A stretch of DNA of 64,000 bases, from positions 1-64,000 of the forward strand of contig DATFLL010000130.1 in assembly GCA_035267785.1 (NCBI GenBank), given 5' to 3'. The stretch is from DATFLL01 sp035267785 (GTDB lineage: Bacteria > Pseudomonadota > Gammaproteobacteria > DATFLL01). Below, one piece after another: positions 8,192-16,744 of the stretch. Each line of letters starts with the position of its first letter. The first letter of the stretch is position 1. Made by a program: the position numbers and the translations under genes. The notes below the pieces were generated by a model. The model worked only from the letters and a program-made list of their open reading frames with translations, searched no databases and had not been told where the DNA came from.

Positions 8192-9007
8192 CTAGAAGAA
8201 TGTGCCTTCCAGGGGCGAAGAGGCGCTGGCGTAGCGCTTGCGCGGCATGCGCCCGGCCAGATAGGACTCCCGTCCGGCCTCGATGGCCTTTTTCATCGCC
8301 GAAGCCATGAGCACCGGATCCCTGGCGCCAGCGATGGCGGTGTTCATGAGCACGCCATCGCAGCCGAGCTCCATGGCCACAGCCGCGTCTGAGGCGCAGC
8401 CGACTCCGGCGTCGACCAGCACGGGTACGCTCAGCTCCTCGACAATGAAGCGGATGTTGTAGGGGTTGCGGATACCCAGGCCCGAACCGATGGGTGCGGC
8501 CAGCGGCATCACGGCCACGCAGCCCATCTCTTCCAGGCGCTTGGCCAGAATGAGGTCGTCAGTGGTGTAGACCATGACCTTGAAGCCGTCGGCGATCAGG
8601 GTCTCGGCGGCCTTGAGTGTCTCGATGACGTCGGGAAAGAGCGTCTTCTCGTCGCCGAGCACCTCGAGCTTGACCAGGTCGTGGCCGTCGAGCAGCTCGC
8701 GCGCCAGGCGGCAGGTGCGCACCGCGTCCTCGGCGTTGTAGCAGCCGGCGGTGTTGGGCAGGATGGTGTACTTGTCCGGCGGCAGCACATCGAGCAGGTT
8801 CGGCTCGTCGGGATTCTGGCCGATGTTGCTGCGGCGGATGGCCACGGTCACGATCTCGGCGCCGCTGGCCTCGGTGGCGCGGCCCGTCTCCTCGAGGTCC
8901 TTGTATTTGCCGGTCCCCACCAGCAGGCGGGAGTGGTATTCGCGCCCGGCGATCACCAACGGGCTGTCGGCGGTTTCGAGCGCAGTGTGTTCAACCTTGG
9001 CATGCAT
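8192..9007 (-). CDS. thiG: thiazole synthase ThiG
   Basis: 271-residue TIM-barrel enzyme that builds the thiazole phosphate of thiamine from deoxyxylulose phosphate, dehydroglycine/iminoglycine and the ThiS thiocarboxylate. Motifs include RLLVGTGKYKD, VTVAIRR, LPNTAGCYNAEDAV (the Lys of VKLEVLGD follows) and VLVDAGVGCASDAA. ATG 9007 is chosen because it gives the usual family length; longer frames to 9208 read through intergenic sequence. thiS lies 139 bases upstream on the same strand. Confidence 0.95.
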   Translation of the reverse strand: MHAKVEHTALETADSPLVIAGREYHSRLLVGTGKYKDLEETGRATEASGAEIVTVAIRRSNIGQNPDEPNLLDVLPPDKYTILPNTAGCYNAEDAVRTCRLARELLDGHDLVKLEVLGDEKTLFPDVIETLKAAETLIADGFKVMVYTTDDLILAKRLEEMGCVAVMPLAAPIGSGLGIRNPYNIRFIVEELSVPVLVDAGVGCASDAAVAMELGCDGVLMNTAIAGARDPVLMASAMKKAIEAGRESYLAGRMPRKRYASASSPLEGTFF

Positions 9008-9146
9008 GATGGAATTCCCAAAGCGGCGCGGGCGGGGATCCGCTGCGCGGCGTCGAAGTGGTTCAGGATGACGATTATACCGCGCCGGCGTGGTCGGCGG
9101 CGGACAGTGGACGCGGGCCGCGAGGCGGCCGGCTCCAGCCGGGGCC

Positions 9147-9350
9147 TCAGCCCCCGCCGATGGCGTGCACGATCTCGATGCGGTCGCCCGGGCGCAGCTT
9201 GTGCGCACCGTAAGCGCTGCGCGGCACGATCTCCTCGTTGACCTCCATGGCGACGCGGCGCCCGCCCAGACCCAGCTCCTCGATGAGCTGCGCGGCGGTC
9301 AGCGCGTCCGGGACCTGGCGGCCCTCGCCGTTGACAAATATCTCTATCAT
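9147..9350 (-). CDS. thiS: sulfur carrier protein ThiS
   Basis: 67-residue ubiquitin-like protein starting MIEIFVNGE and ending in ...VHAIGGG. The C-terminal Gly-Gly is the residue pair that is adenylated and thiocarboxylated to deliver sulfur to ThiG. Its position directly upstream of thiG is the normal gamma-proteobacterial order. No TPP riboswitch is visible in the 81 bases before it, which it shares with the divergent acyl-CoA synthetase gene. Confidence 0.93.
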   Translation of the reverse strand: MIEIFVNGEGRQVPDALTAAQLIEELGLGGRRVAMEVNEEIVPRSAYGAHKLRPGDRIEIVHAIGGG

Positions 9351-9431
9351 TGAATCCAGGGTATCGGCCGGTGGCCGTGAGCGTCAATTACCTTATATTA
9401 TCATCCTTTTGACGGCTGACGCAGGACGAGC

Positions 9432-11258
9432 ATGACAGAGGCGAACGGCCCAAAACGGGCCGATATCATCCCCGCGAGCACCGCCGGAACGCTGGACGGC
9501 CTGTTCCGCGAGCGCGTGCGCCGCAGCCCGGCGGCCGTGGCCTATCGGAGCTACGACCGCGGCGCCAAGGCCTGGCAGGACCTGACCTGGTCTCGCATGG
9601 CCGAGCGGGTCGGACGCTGGCAGGCGTCGCTGCGCGCCGAGCGCCTTGGGGTGGGCGACCGGGTGGCGGTGCAGTTGCGCAACGGCCCCGACTGGGTCGC
9701 GTTCGAGCAGGCCGCGCTCGGTCTGGGGCTCGTGGTGGTGCCGCTGTACGTCGAGGACCGGCCCGACAACGTCGCCTACATCCTGGCCGACGCGGGCGTG
9801 CGCCTGGTCCTGCTCAACGACGCCGGGGACTGGGAGCGGCTGGCACCGCACGCGGAGCGGCTCGAGGCGCTCAAGCGCGTGATCCTGCTCGGAGGCAAGG
9901 CGCCCGGCGCCAGCGCTGCGAACACGGAGGCCCGCGTGCGGGCCTGCGCCGACTGGCTGGCCGAACAGCCCGATCCGTTGAGCGAGCGCGGCGGCGACCC
10001 CGACAAGCTCGCGACCATCGTCTACACGTCGGGGACAACGGGCCGGCCCAAAGGGGTGATGCTCAGCCACAGCAATATCCTGTCCAACGCGGCCGCGGCG
10101 CTGTCGGTGCTCGAGGTCAACACCAGCGATCTCGCCCTTTCCCTGCTGCCGCTGTCGCACACCTTCGAGCGTACCTGCGGCTACTACGCCACCATGATGG
10201 CGGGCTGCACGGTGGCCTACTGCCGCTCCGTGCAGCAGCTGGCCGAAGACCTGAACAGCGTGCACCCGACCATCATGATCTCGGTGCCGCGCATGTTTGA
10301 GCGCATTCACGCCCGCATCGAGGCGCAGCTCGCCAAGCAGCCCTGGTACCGCCGGGCCCTGTTCCGCCTGGCGGTCGCGGTGGGTTGGCGCTGCTTTCTG
10401 CGCGGCCAGCGGGAGGTGGGCTGGAGCCCGCGCCTGCTGCTGTGGCCCCTGCTGCGGCGCACCGTGGCCCAGCGCATGAGCGCGCGCCTGGGCGGGCGGC
10501 TGCGCCTGGCCGTGAGCGGCGGCGCGGCGCTGCCCCCGCAGGTCGCGCGCACCTTCATCGGCCTGGGGCTGACCGTCGTTCAGGGCTACGGCATGACCGA
10601 GACCAGCCCCATCGTCAGCGCCAACACCCCCGAGCACAACCGCCCGGCGAGCGTCGGCCGCCCGCTGCCCGGCATCGAGGTGCGCATCGGCGAGCACGAC
10701 GAGCTCCAGGTGCGAGGCCCCAACACCATGCTCGGCTACTGGAACAACCACCGCGCGACCAGCGAGACCATCAACGCCGACGGCTGGCTGCGTACCGGCG
10801 ACCAGACCCACATCGACGAGGCCGGCTATATCTACATCACCGGGCGGCTCAAGGACATCCTGGTCATGTCCAACGGCGAGAAGGTCCCGCCCGCCGATAT
10901 GGAGTCGGCCATCGCATTGGACCCGCTGTTCGACCAGGCGCTGGTGGTCGGCGAGGCGCGCCCCTTCCTCGGCGCCCTGGTGGTCCTCAATCCGGAGCAC
11001 TGGGTCACGCTGGCGCGCGAGCACGGCCTGGACCCCTTCGATTCGGCCAGCCTGGACGACCGCGACCTGCACCACAGCCTGGTGCGCCGCGTGGCCAAAT
11101 GCCTGCACGATTTCCCCGGCTACGCCAAGGTACGCCGCGTGCATCCGCTGCTCGATCCCTGGGACATCGAAAGCGGCCTGCTCACGCCCACGCTCAAGGT
11201 CAAACGCGCCAAGGTCCTCGAACAGTTCGCCAAGGAAGTCGAGGCGATGTATGCCTGA
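9432..11258 (+). CDS. AMP-dependent long-chain acyl-CoA synthetase
   Basis: 608-residue ANL-superfamily enzyme that activates fatty acids with ATP and CoA. The P-loop-like motif YTSGTTGRPKG is near residue 197, the A5 motif GYGMTETSP near 385, then GWLRTGD and the A8-type hinge GRLKDILVMSNGEKVPP near 475. The C-terminal catalytic Lys is expected in LTPTLKVKR near the end. It resembles FadD15/FACL-type long-chain synthetases rather than E. coli FadD. It is divergent from thiS; an AT-rich stretch at 9392-9416 probably holds the promoters of both. Confidence 0.92.
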   Translation: MTEANGPKRADIIPASTAGTLDGLFRERVRRSPAAVAYRSYDRGAKAWQDLTWSRMAERVGRWQASLRAERLGVGDRVAVQLRNGPDWVAFEQAALGLGLVVVPLYVEDRPDNVAYILADAGVRLVLLNDAGDWERLAPHAERLEALKRVILLGGKAPGASAANTEARVRACADWLAEQPDPLSERGGDPDKLATIVYTSGTTGRPKGVMLSHSNILSNAAAALSVLEVNTSDLALSLLPLSHTFERTCGYYATMMAGCTVAYCRSVQQLAEDLNSVHPTIMISVPRMFERIHARIEAQLAKQPWYRRALFRLAVAVGWRCFLRGQREVGWSPRLLLWPLLRRTVAQRMSARLGGRLRLAVSGGAALPPQVARTFIGLGLTVVQGYGMTETSPIVSANTPEHNRPASVGRPLPGIEVRIGEHDELQVRGPNTMLGYWNNHRATSETINADGWLRTGDQTHIDEAGYIYITGRLKDILVMSNGEKVPPADMESAIALDPLFDQALVVGEARPFLGALVVLNPEHWVTLAREHGLDPFDSASLDDRDLHHSLVRRVAKCLHDFPGYAKVRRVHPLLDPWDIESGLLTPTLKVKRAKVLEQFAKEVEAMYA

Positions 11259-11285
11259 CGCGCCTCGGCCGGAGGCCGAGGCGCG
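11259..11285 (+). terminator. strong hairpin after acyl-CoA synthetase
   Basis: An almost perfect stem of 11-12 base pairs (GCGCCTCGGCC pairing with GGCCGAGGCGC, loop GGA) begins one base after the stop codon. It has no T run, so it is not a classical intrinsic terminator. A close copy of it, followed by the same GCGTGA(T/C)AAGTTTCAAG tail, lies at 11399-11440, which makes it part of the repeat element there. Confidence 0.55.
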
Positions 11286-11398
11286 CGTGATAAGTTTCAA
11301 GTTACAAGCCGCAGCTTACAGGCAGCGCAAGCCCGGCGCTCCACCCTGAGGGGCGGCCGGCAAGATACGTCAAGTACCATGCTGCCTGCGGACCGGAT

Positions 11399-11576
11399 GC
11401 GCCTCGGCGGCAGGCCGAGGCGCGCGTGACAAGTTTCAAGATTCAAGCTCGAAGCCACAGGCGCCGGAATGCTTGAGGCATCCAATCGGCCCCCTTGGGG
11501 TTGGGCGCAGGGACGCTTCTCCTTGTGACTTGCTGCTTGTAACTTGTAACTTGTAACTTGTAACCTGTCACGCGCG
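11399..11576. repeat. intergenic element with CTTGTAA heptamers in inverted arms
   Basis: The left arm is a hairpin (11399-11423) followed by CGCGTGACAAGTTTCAAG. The right arm has four tandem CTTGTAA heptamers (11536-11563) followed by CCTGTCACGCGCG, the inverse of the left arm. About 95 bases of unrelated sequence lie between. A degenerate half copy sits at 11259-11310. The whole 361-base gap from 11259 to the tRNA-Gly gene is made of these repeats and contains no gene. Confidence 0.75.
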
Positions 11577-11578
11577 GC

Positions 11579-11607
11579 TTGGAGCCGCGCCCGACTGGGC
11601 ATACAAT
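11579..11607 (+). promoter_or_regulatory. promoter of tRNA-Gly
   Basis: TTGGAG (11579-11584) and TACAAT (11602-11607) are spaced 17 bases apart and end 12 bases before the tRNA. This is a good sigma-70 promoter in the right place. The -35 lies in the GC-rich end of the preceding repeat element. Confidence 0.75.
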
Positions 11608-11619
11608 AGGCGCGCCGAT

Positions 11620-11693
11620 GCGGGTGTAGTTCAATGGTAGAACCTCAGCTTCCCAAGCTGATGACGTGGGTTCGATTCCCATCACCCGCTCCA
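11620..11693 (+). tRNA. tRNA-Gly (CCC)
   Basis: 74-base cloverleaf: acceptor GCGGGTG pairs with the CACCCGC end, the D arm is AGTTCAATGGTAGAAC, and the T arm has GGTTCGATTCC. The anticodon stem TCAGC/GCTGA holds loop TTCCCAA with anticodon CCC, which reads GGG. The 3' CCA is encoded. It closely resembles E. coli glyU. Confidence 0.97.
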
Positions 11694-11900
11694 ATTTCCC
11701 CCTCCCGCCGCTGACCAAAGCCACCGGCCGTCCGGCGCCGCGCCCGTCCTCGTCGTGACCGCATCCACCCTCCGCACCGCACAGACTGGACCGCGCGCCC
11801 ATTTCGTATAACATCAATCGGTGTATCATCGGACGACCACCCCGCGGCGCGCGCGGCACGTCCGGGTCCTTCCCTGCCCCAGCAAATGGAAGCCGATGGC

Positions 11901-14258
11901 ATGAAAAAGACCCTGAAGATCATCGCAATCATCGTCGGCGTACTGGTCGTGCTCATTGCCGCGACCGCCATCATCGCGCCCATGGTGATCAACCCGAACG
12001 ACTACAAGGACGACATCGCCAAGGCGGTGCATGAGCGCACGGGACGCGAGCTGCGCATCCCCGGCGATATCGAGCTGTCGGTCTTCCCGTGGCTGGGCGT
12101 GCAGCTCGGCGAGGTCGAGCTCGGCAACGCCAAGGGCTTCGGACCCAAGCCGATGGCCCGCGTGACGAGCGCCGACGTCAAGGTCAAGCTCCTGCCGCTG
12201 CTGCGCAAACACGTCGAGCTCAGCACCATCAGCCTGCACGGCCTGCAGGTCAATCTCAGCCGCAACGCCCAAGGGCGGACGAACTGGGCCGATCTCGTGC
12301 AACCGCCGTCCGCCGGAGCGCCGAGCCCGGCCAAAAAACCGGCAGGCGCGCCGGCCAAAGGCGGAGCTCCCATCGCGGCGCTGGCCGTCGGCGGCCTGGA
12401 CGTGAGCGATGCGAGCGTTGTCTGGGACGACCGCCAGAGCGGACAACACGTCAGTGTGGAACACCTGCAGCTCGAAAGCGGGGCCGTCTCGCCCGGCGAG
12501 CCCTTCCCGCTCAAGCTGTCCATGGACGTGGCCAGCCGCGCCCCGGCGATCAAGGGCCATCTCAGCCTGGACGGTCGCATGAATATCGATCTCGCCCGCG
12601 AGCGCTATCGCGCCGACGGCCTGGACTTCGCCGCGCGGCTCAGCGGCGCCGGCGTCCCCGGCGGCCAGGCCGAGGCCAAGCTCAACGCCGAGGCGCTGGC
12701 GGTGGACCTCAAGGCGCAGAGTCTGCAGGGCAAGGGCCTGCGCGTCGAGGGGCCCGGCATCACGCTGACCGGCCACACCACGGGCAGCCACCTGCTCGGC
12801 GAACCCGAACTGGTCGGCCAACTCGATGCCAAAATCAGCGACGGTACGGCCCTGTTCAAGGCGGCGGGGGCGGCCGGCGCGGTACCCGACCCCGCCGCGC
12901 TGGACGGGGCGACCCTGGCCCTGCCGTTTCGAGTCTCGCTCGCCAAAGACAGCGCGACCGTCAAACCCCTGAAGCTGCAGTGGCGTGACCTCACGCTCAG
13001 CGCAGACGTCCGCGCCGAGCACATCAAAAAGGCGCCGGCCATTCACGCCAATCTGACCACGAACAGCTTCTCGCCGCGCAAGCTGGCCGAGGCGCTGAAG
13101 CTCGACCTGCCGCCGACCGCCGACCCGAAGGTCCTGACCAAGGCCGCACTCAGCACGCAGCTCAGCGCCTCGACCAGCGCGGCCTCGCTCAAGGACCTCA
13201 AGCTCACCCTCGACGACTCGACCCTGACCGGCAGCGCCAGCGCGCGCGAATTCGCCAAGCCGGTGGTGCGCTTCGACCTGGCGCTGGACCACATCGATGC
13301 CGACCGCTACCTGCCCCCGCCCGCCAAGGGCAAAGGGGGGCAGCCGACCGCGGCGAGCCCCGGCCAGGCCGCCGCCGGCGCCGCCGTGCAGCTGCCTCTC
13401 AAACAACTGCGCCGCCTCGACCTGCAGGGCAGCCTGCGCGTGGGCAAGTTGAAGATCGCCAAGCTCAACGCCACGGACATTCGTTTCAACGCGCGCTCGC
13501 ACAACGGACGTATCTCCCTCTCGCCGCTCAGCGCGAAAATGTACCGGGGCAGCTACGCCGGCAATCTGGGCCTGGACGTGACCGGCAAGACGCCGCGCCT
13601 GTCGGCCGATGAAAGCCTGTCCGGCGTGCAGCTCGGCCCGCTGCTCAAGGACCTGAGCGGCAAGGACCCGCTGGTGGGCACGGCCAACGTGAAGGCCAAG
13701 ATCGATGCCGAAGGTATCGACCCTAAACAGGTGCGCCGGACCCTCAACGGCAACGCGAGGTTTTCCGTCGACAACGCCACGCTCAAAAAGGTGAACATCC
13801 CGCACGAGTTGTGCAAGGCCTATGCACTGATCAAGCGCCTGCCGCCGCCACCGGCCGCGGACGACAAGACCGACTTCACCAACATCAGCGGCAGCGCGAC
13901 CATCGTCAACGGCGTGGCCCACAACAAGGACCTCAGCGCGGAATCGACCCTGCTCAAGGTCAAGGGCCAAGGCACCGCCAACCTGGCAACCGAACAGCTC
14001 GACTACGAGACAACCGTCACTTTGGTCAAATCCCTCAAGTGTACGGCGCAGGCGGATCTGACCGACCTCAAGTTCGTGGAGATCCCGATGCACCTGGGCG
14101 GGACCTTCACCAACCCCTCGGTCAAGCTCGATGTCGCGCGCGCGCTGCAGGCCAAGGTCAAACAGAAGGTCGAAAAGAAGAAGGAAGAGGTTAGGGAAAA
14201 GGCCAAAGAGAAGCTCAAGAACGAGCTCAACGACAAACTCAAGAACCTGTTCAAATAA
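11901..14258 (+). CDS. AsmA family protein
   Basis: 785-residue protein with an N-terminal membrane anchor (MKKTLKIIAIIVGVLVVLIA), then a large periplasmic domain. The AsmA start region is visible (FPWLGVQLGEVELGN, around residues 55-75). The C-terminal AsmA_2-like part includes SGVQLGPLLKDLSG and a lysine-rich coiled tail. The family is linked to phospholipid transport and outer membrane assembly. ATG 11901 is preferred over the ATG at 11886 because GGAAG precedes it and the protein then starts with a classical MKKT anchor. Its stop overlaps the next gene's start by one base (TAATG). Confidence 0.9.
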   Translation: MKKTLKIIAIIVGVLVVLIAATAIIAPMVINPNDYKDDIAKAVHERTGRELRIPGDIELSVFPWLGVQLGEVELGNAKGFGPKPMARVTSADVKVKLLPLLRKHVELSTISLHGLQVNLSRNAQGRTNWADLVQPPSAGAPSPAKKPAGAPAKGGAPIAALAVGGLDVSDASVVWDDRQSGQHVSVEHLQLESGAVSPGEPFPLKLSMDVASRAPAIKGHLSLDGRMNIDLARERYRADGLDFAARLSGAGVPGGQAEAKLNAEALAVDLKAQSLQGKGLRVEGPGITLTGHTTGSHLLGEPELVGQLDAKISDGTALFKAAGAAGAVPDPAALDGATLALPFRVSLAKDSATVKPLKLQWRDLTLSADVRAEHIKKAPAIHANLTTNSFSPRKLAEALKLDLPPTADPKVLTKAALSTQLSASTSAASLKDLKLTLDDSTLTGSASAREFAKPVVRFDLALDHIDADRYLPPPAKGKGGQPTAASPGQAAAGAAVQLPLKQLRRLDLQGSLRVGKLKIAKLNATDIRFNARSHNGRISLSPLSAKMYRGSYAGNLGLDVTGKTPRLSADESLSGVQLGPLLKDLSGKDPLVGTANVKAKIDAEGIDPKQVRRTLNGNARFSVDNATLKKVNIPHELCKAYALIKRLPPPPAADDKTDFTNISGSATIVNGVAHNKDLSAESTLLKVKGQGTANLATEQLDYETTVTLVKSLKCTAQADLTDLKFVEIPMHLGGTFTNPSVKLDVARALQAKVKQKVEKKKEEVREKAKEKLKNELNDKLKNLFK

Positions 14259-14806
14259 TGCGGCAAATCGGAGTCTGGCTGTTGGCCGGGCTGCTGGCGG
14301 GCGGCCCGGCGTGCGCGGGCGAAGTCCTCAGCTCGCACGTCGACTACACTGACGATCACTACCTCATCGACATCGACATGCGCATCGACGCAAATGCCGA
14401 CAAGGTCTTCGCCCGCCTCCAGGACTACAGTCATCTGCACCGCATCAACAGCGCCATCAAGTCCAGCCGCCTGCTCAAGACCGACGGGCGCGTCAAGCGC
14501 GTGCGCATCGTCACGCGCGGCTGCGTGTGGTTCTATTGCCGCCGGGTCGAGCAGGTACAGAATATCGAGGAGATACGCGACCGTTACCTCGTGGCCACGA
14601 TCGATCCCAAGGTGAGCGACTTCAAATACGGGCGCGTGATCTGGCACGTCTGGCACGACGACACGGGCACGCGCATCCGTTTCAGCGCCGACCTCGTCCC
14701 CGACTTCTGGATACCCCCGCTCATCGGACCGTGGGTGATGAAAAAGAAACTGCTCGAGGAGGGCCGCCAGACCATCACGGGCCTGGAACGGCTGGACCGG
14801 CAGTGA
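14258..14806 (+). CDS. exported START/SRPBCC-like protein
   Basis: 182-residue protein with an N-terminal signal sequence (WLLAGLLAGGPACAG). The rest looks like a START-like helix-grip domain: DYTDDHYLIDIDMRID, KVFARLQDYSHLHRINSAI and FSADLVPDFWIPPLIGPW. Such domains bind hydrophobic ligands. It sits between asmA and mutY with overlapping starts and stops, so the three are translationally coupled. A lipid-related role beside AsmA is inferred only from position. Confidence 0.75.
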   Translation: MRQIGVWLLAGLLAGGPACAGEVLSSHVDYTDDHYLIDIDMRIDANADKVFARLQDYSHLHRINSAIKSSRLLKTDGRVKRVRIVTRGCVWFYCRRVEQVQNIEEIRDRYLVATIDPKVSDFKYGRVIWHVWHDDTGTRIRFSADLVPDFWIPPLIGPWVMKKKLLEEGRQTITGLERLDRQ

Positions 14807-15879
14807 GCCCGGCCGCCTTTCAACGCCGCCTGCTGGCCTGGTTCGATCGCCACGGGCGCCACGACCTGCCCTGGCAGCGAAATCCCACGCCCTACCGGGT
14901 GTGGGTCTCGGAGATCATGCTGCAGCAGACCCAGGTCAAGACCGTCATTCCGTACTACCAGCGCTTCATGAAACGATTTCGCGGCGTGCGCGCACTGGCC
15001 GATGCGCCGCTCGACGAGGTGCTGCACCTGTGGACCGGACTGGGCTACTACGCGCGTGCCCGCAACCTGCACCGCGCCGCGCAGCTCGTCCGCGACGAGC
15101 ACGGCGGTCGCTTCCCGCGTGACATCGACGCGCTGACCACGCTGCCCGGCATCGGCCGCTCCACGGCCGGGGCCATCCTGGCGCTGTCGGCAGGACAGCG
15201 CCATGCCATCCTGGACGGCAACGTCAAGCGCGTGCTGACCCGCTTTCACGCCGTCGACGGCTGGCCCGGCGAGACGGCGATAACGCGCGAGCTGTGGGCC
15301 CTGTCCGAGCGCTTCACACCGGCGCGCCGCTGCGCCGACTACACCCAGGCCATCATGGACCTGGGGGCGACGGTCTGTACGCGCGCCCGCCCGGTCTGCG
15401 AGACCTGTCCGGTGGCCGCGGGCTGCCGGGCCCGCGAACAAGGCAATCCCGAGGCGTACCCCACACCCAAGCCGCGGGCGGCGCTGCCCGTACGCGAGAC
15501 GGTCATGCTCGTGCTCGAGGATCCGCAGGGGCGGGTCTTGCTCGAACGCCGCCCGCCGGCGGGATTGTGGGGCGGCCTGTGGAGCCTGCCCGAGTGTGCG
15601 CCCGGGACCGATGTCCACGCGTGGTGCCGCGAGCGGCTGGGACTGGCGGTCGGCGAGTGCGGCGAACGGCCCGGTCTTCGCCACACCTTCAGCCATTTTC
15701 ACCTCGACATCCGGGTCCTGCATGCCCGCGCCGAAAGCGCGGATTCAGGCGTCATGGAAGCCGATGGCAGAGTCTGGTATAACACACGTCGGCCCGACGC
15801 CCGGGGATTGTCGGCGCCGGTCAAGCGCCTGCTGGACGACTTGGCAGCGGTCCCGGCCGGCGCATCGGCCGCTCCCTGA
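14803..15879 (+). CDS. mutY: adenine DNA glycosylase MutY
   Basis: 358-residue repair enzyme that removes A mispaired with 8-oxoguanine. Visible are WVSEIMLQQTQVKTV with the catalytic Glu, the helix-hairpin-helix LPGIGRSTAGAI, the catalytic Asp in LDGNVKRVL, and the iron-sulfur ligands in C-x6-C-x2-C-x5-C (CTRARPVCETCPVAAGC). The C-terminal part is the NUDIX-like 8-oxoG recognition domain. GTG 14803 is chosen because it gives the family start (SPAAFQRRLLAWFDRHGR) and overlaps the upstream stop by GTGA. Confidence 0.97.
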   Translation: MSPAAFQRRLLAWFDRHGRHDLPWQRNPTPYRVWVSEIMLQQTQVKTVIPYYQRFMKRFRGVRALADAPLDEVLHLWTGLGYYARARNLHRAAQLVRDEHGGRFPRDIDALTTLPGIGRSTAGAILALSAGQRHAILDGNVKRVLTRFHAVDGWPGETAITRELWALSERFTPARRCADYTQAIMDLGATVCTRARPVCETCPVAAGCRAREQGNPEAYPTPKPRAALPVRETVMLVLEDPQGRVLLERRPPAGLWGGLWSLPECAPGTDVHAWCRERLGLAVGECGERPGLRHTFSHFHLDIRVLHARAESADSGVMEADGRVWYNTRRPDARGLSAPVKRLLDDLAAVPAGASAAP

Positions 15880-15988
15880 CGCCGCGCCCGCGCCGGACAA
15901 ACGCCCAATCCCCCTCGGCAAGAATTCAACGCCCGGAGTCCGTCCGCAACGGCCGCCCGGGCCGCAACGATCTGGAGAGGAGAACCGC

Positions 15989-16261
15989 ATGAGCCGTACG
16001 GTCCAATGCGTCAAATTGGGCAAAGAGGCCGAAGGCCTGCCCGTACCGCCCTATCCGGGCGAGCTCGGCAAGCGCATATACGAGAACGTGTCCAAGGAGG
16101 CCTGGCAGCAGTGGCTCGGCCACCAGACCATGCTGATCAACGAGTATCGCCTGAGCCCCATCGACCCCAAGCACCGCCAGTTCCTCGAACAGGAGATGGA
16201 GAAGTTCTTCTTCGGCGAGGGCTCGGAGGCGCCGCCCGATTTTCAGCCGAATACGAAGTAG
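15989..16261 (+). CDS. yggX: probable Fe(2+)-trafficking protein YggX
   Basis: 90-residue protein matching YggX along its length (MSRTVQCVKLGKEAEGL, PPYPGELGKRIYENVS, LINEYRLSPIDPKHR, EKFFFGEG). It protects iron-sulfur proteins from oxidation and moves iron. It lies 109 bases after mutY, the same neighbour as in E. coli. The start has GGAGAGGAG upstream. A GC hairpin (CGCCCC/GGGGCG) follows the stop, without a T run. Confidence 0.96.
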   Translation: MSRTVQCVKLGKEAEGLPVPPYPGELGKRIYENVSKEAWQQWLGHQTMLINEYRLSPIDPKHRQFLEQEMEKFFFGEGSEAPPDFQPNTK

Positions 16262-16307
16262 GCCGCTCGCCCCCGGCGCAGGGGCGGCGCGGGAGGCCGG
16301 TCAGAAC

Positions 16308-16336
16308 TTGACTCGCCCCCGCAGTCCCGGTTAAAT
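16308..16336 (+). promoter_or_regulatory. promoter of tRNA-Phe
   Basis: TTGACT (16308-16313) and TTAAAT (16331-16336) with a 17-base spacer, 14 bases before the tRNA. Near-consensus sigma-70 promoter. Confidence 0.8.
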
Positions 16337-16350
16337 ACACGCTCCCTGAC

Positions 16351-16426
16351 GGCCAGGTAGCTCAGTTGGTAGAGCAGGGGATTGAAAATCCCCGTGTCGG
16401 CAGTTCGATTCTGTCCCTGGCCACCA
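16351..16426 (+). tRNA. tRNA-Phe (GAA)
   Basis: 76-base cloverleaf: acceptor GGCCAGG pairs with CCTGGCC, D arm GCTCAGTTGGTAGAGC, anticodon stem GGGGA/TCCCC with loop TTGAAAA giving anticodon GAA, T arm CAGTTCGATTCTG, encoded CCA end. Confidence 0.97.
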
Positions 16427-16477
16427 CTTTCCCGGCGATTCGTTCAAGCCAAGCCATCGGTTTTTTCTTCGATTCCC

Positions 16478-16681
16478 ATGCCCGACGTCGAGCGTATCAA
16501 TAGCTGTGTGGAGTCGCTGTGCAATGCCGGTTGCTCGGCCGTGCGCGCGACCATCGAGGCGATGGACGCTGGCCTGCCCGCCGTGGGCACCGAAGGGCTG
16601 GAAGAGGCCGAACGCGAGGCGGTCCTGCGCGAGCTCAAGGCGATCATGGCCGTATATGACTGCTCGGCCGCCATGCAGTAG
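16478..16681 (+). CDS. small conserved hypothetical protein
   Basis: 67-residue protein that starts MPDVERINSCVESLCNAGC and ends with an LKAIMAVYD helix. Its spaced cysteines (CVESLCNAGC) and ERINSCVESL motif look conserved rather than random, and codon use is normal. A longer frame would begin inside the tRNA and is rejected. No ribosome binding site is clear. Function unknown. It lies directly after tRNA-Phe and is convergent with cysQ. Confidence 0.55.
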   Translation: MPDVERINSCVESLCNAGCSAVRATIEAMDAGLPAVGTEGLEEAEREAVLRELKAIMAVYDCSAAMQ

Positions 16682-16744
16682 CCGCCCGACCGCGCGGTCC
16701 CCGCTCCCCCGGCTGCTCGCCGATCCTCCCTCAGCCGAGCCCGC

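Noticed and set aside
9393..11300. 635-residue frame antisense to the acyl-CoA synthetase
   Set aside because: Shadow of a high-GC gene: low-complexity His/Gln/Gly/Ala composition, no domain, while the plus strand encodes a complete enzyme.
11826..14093. 755-residue frame antisense to asmA
   Set aside because: Same reason: mirror of high-GC codons, no recognisable motif, and it runs through the asmA promoter region.
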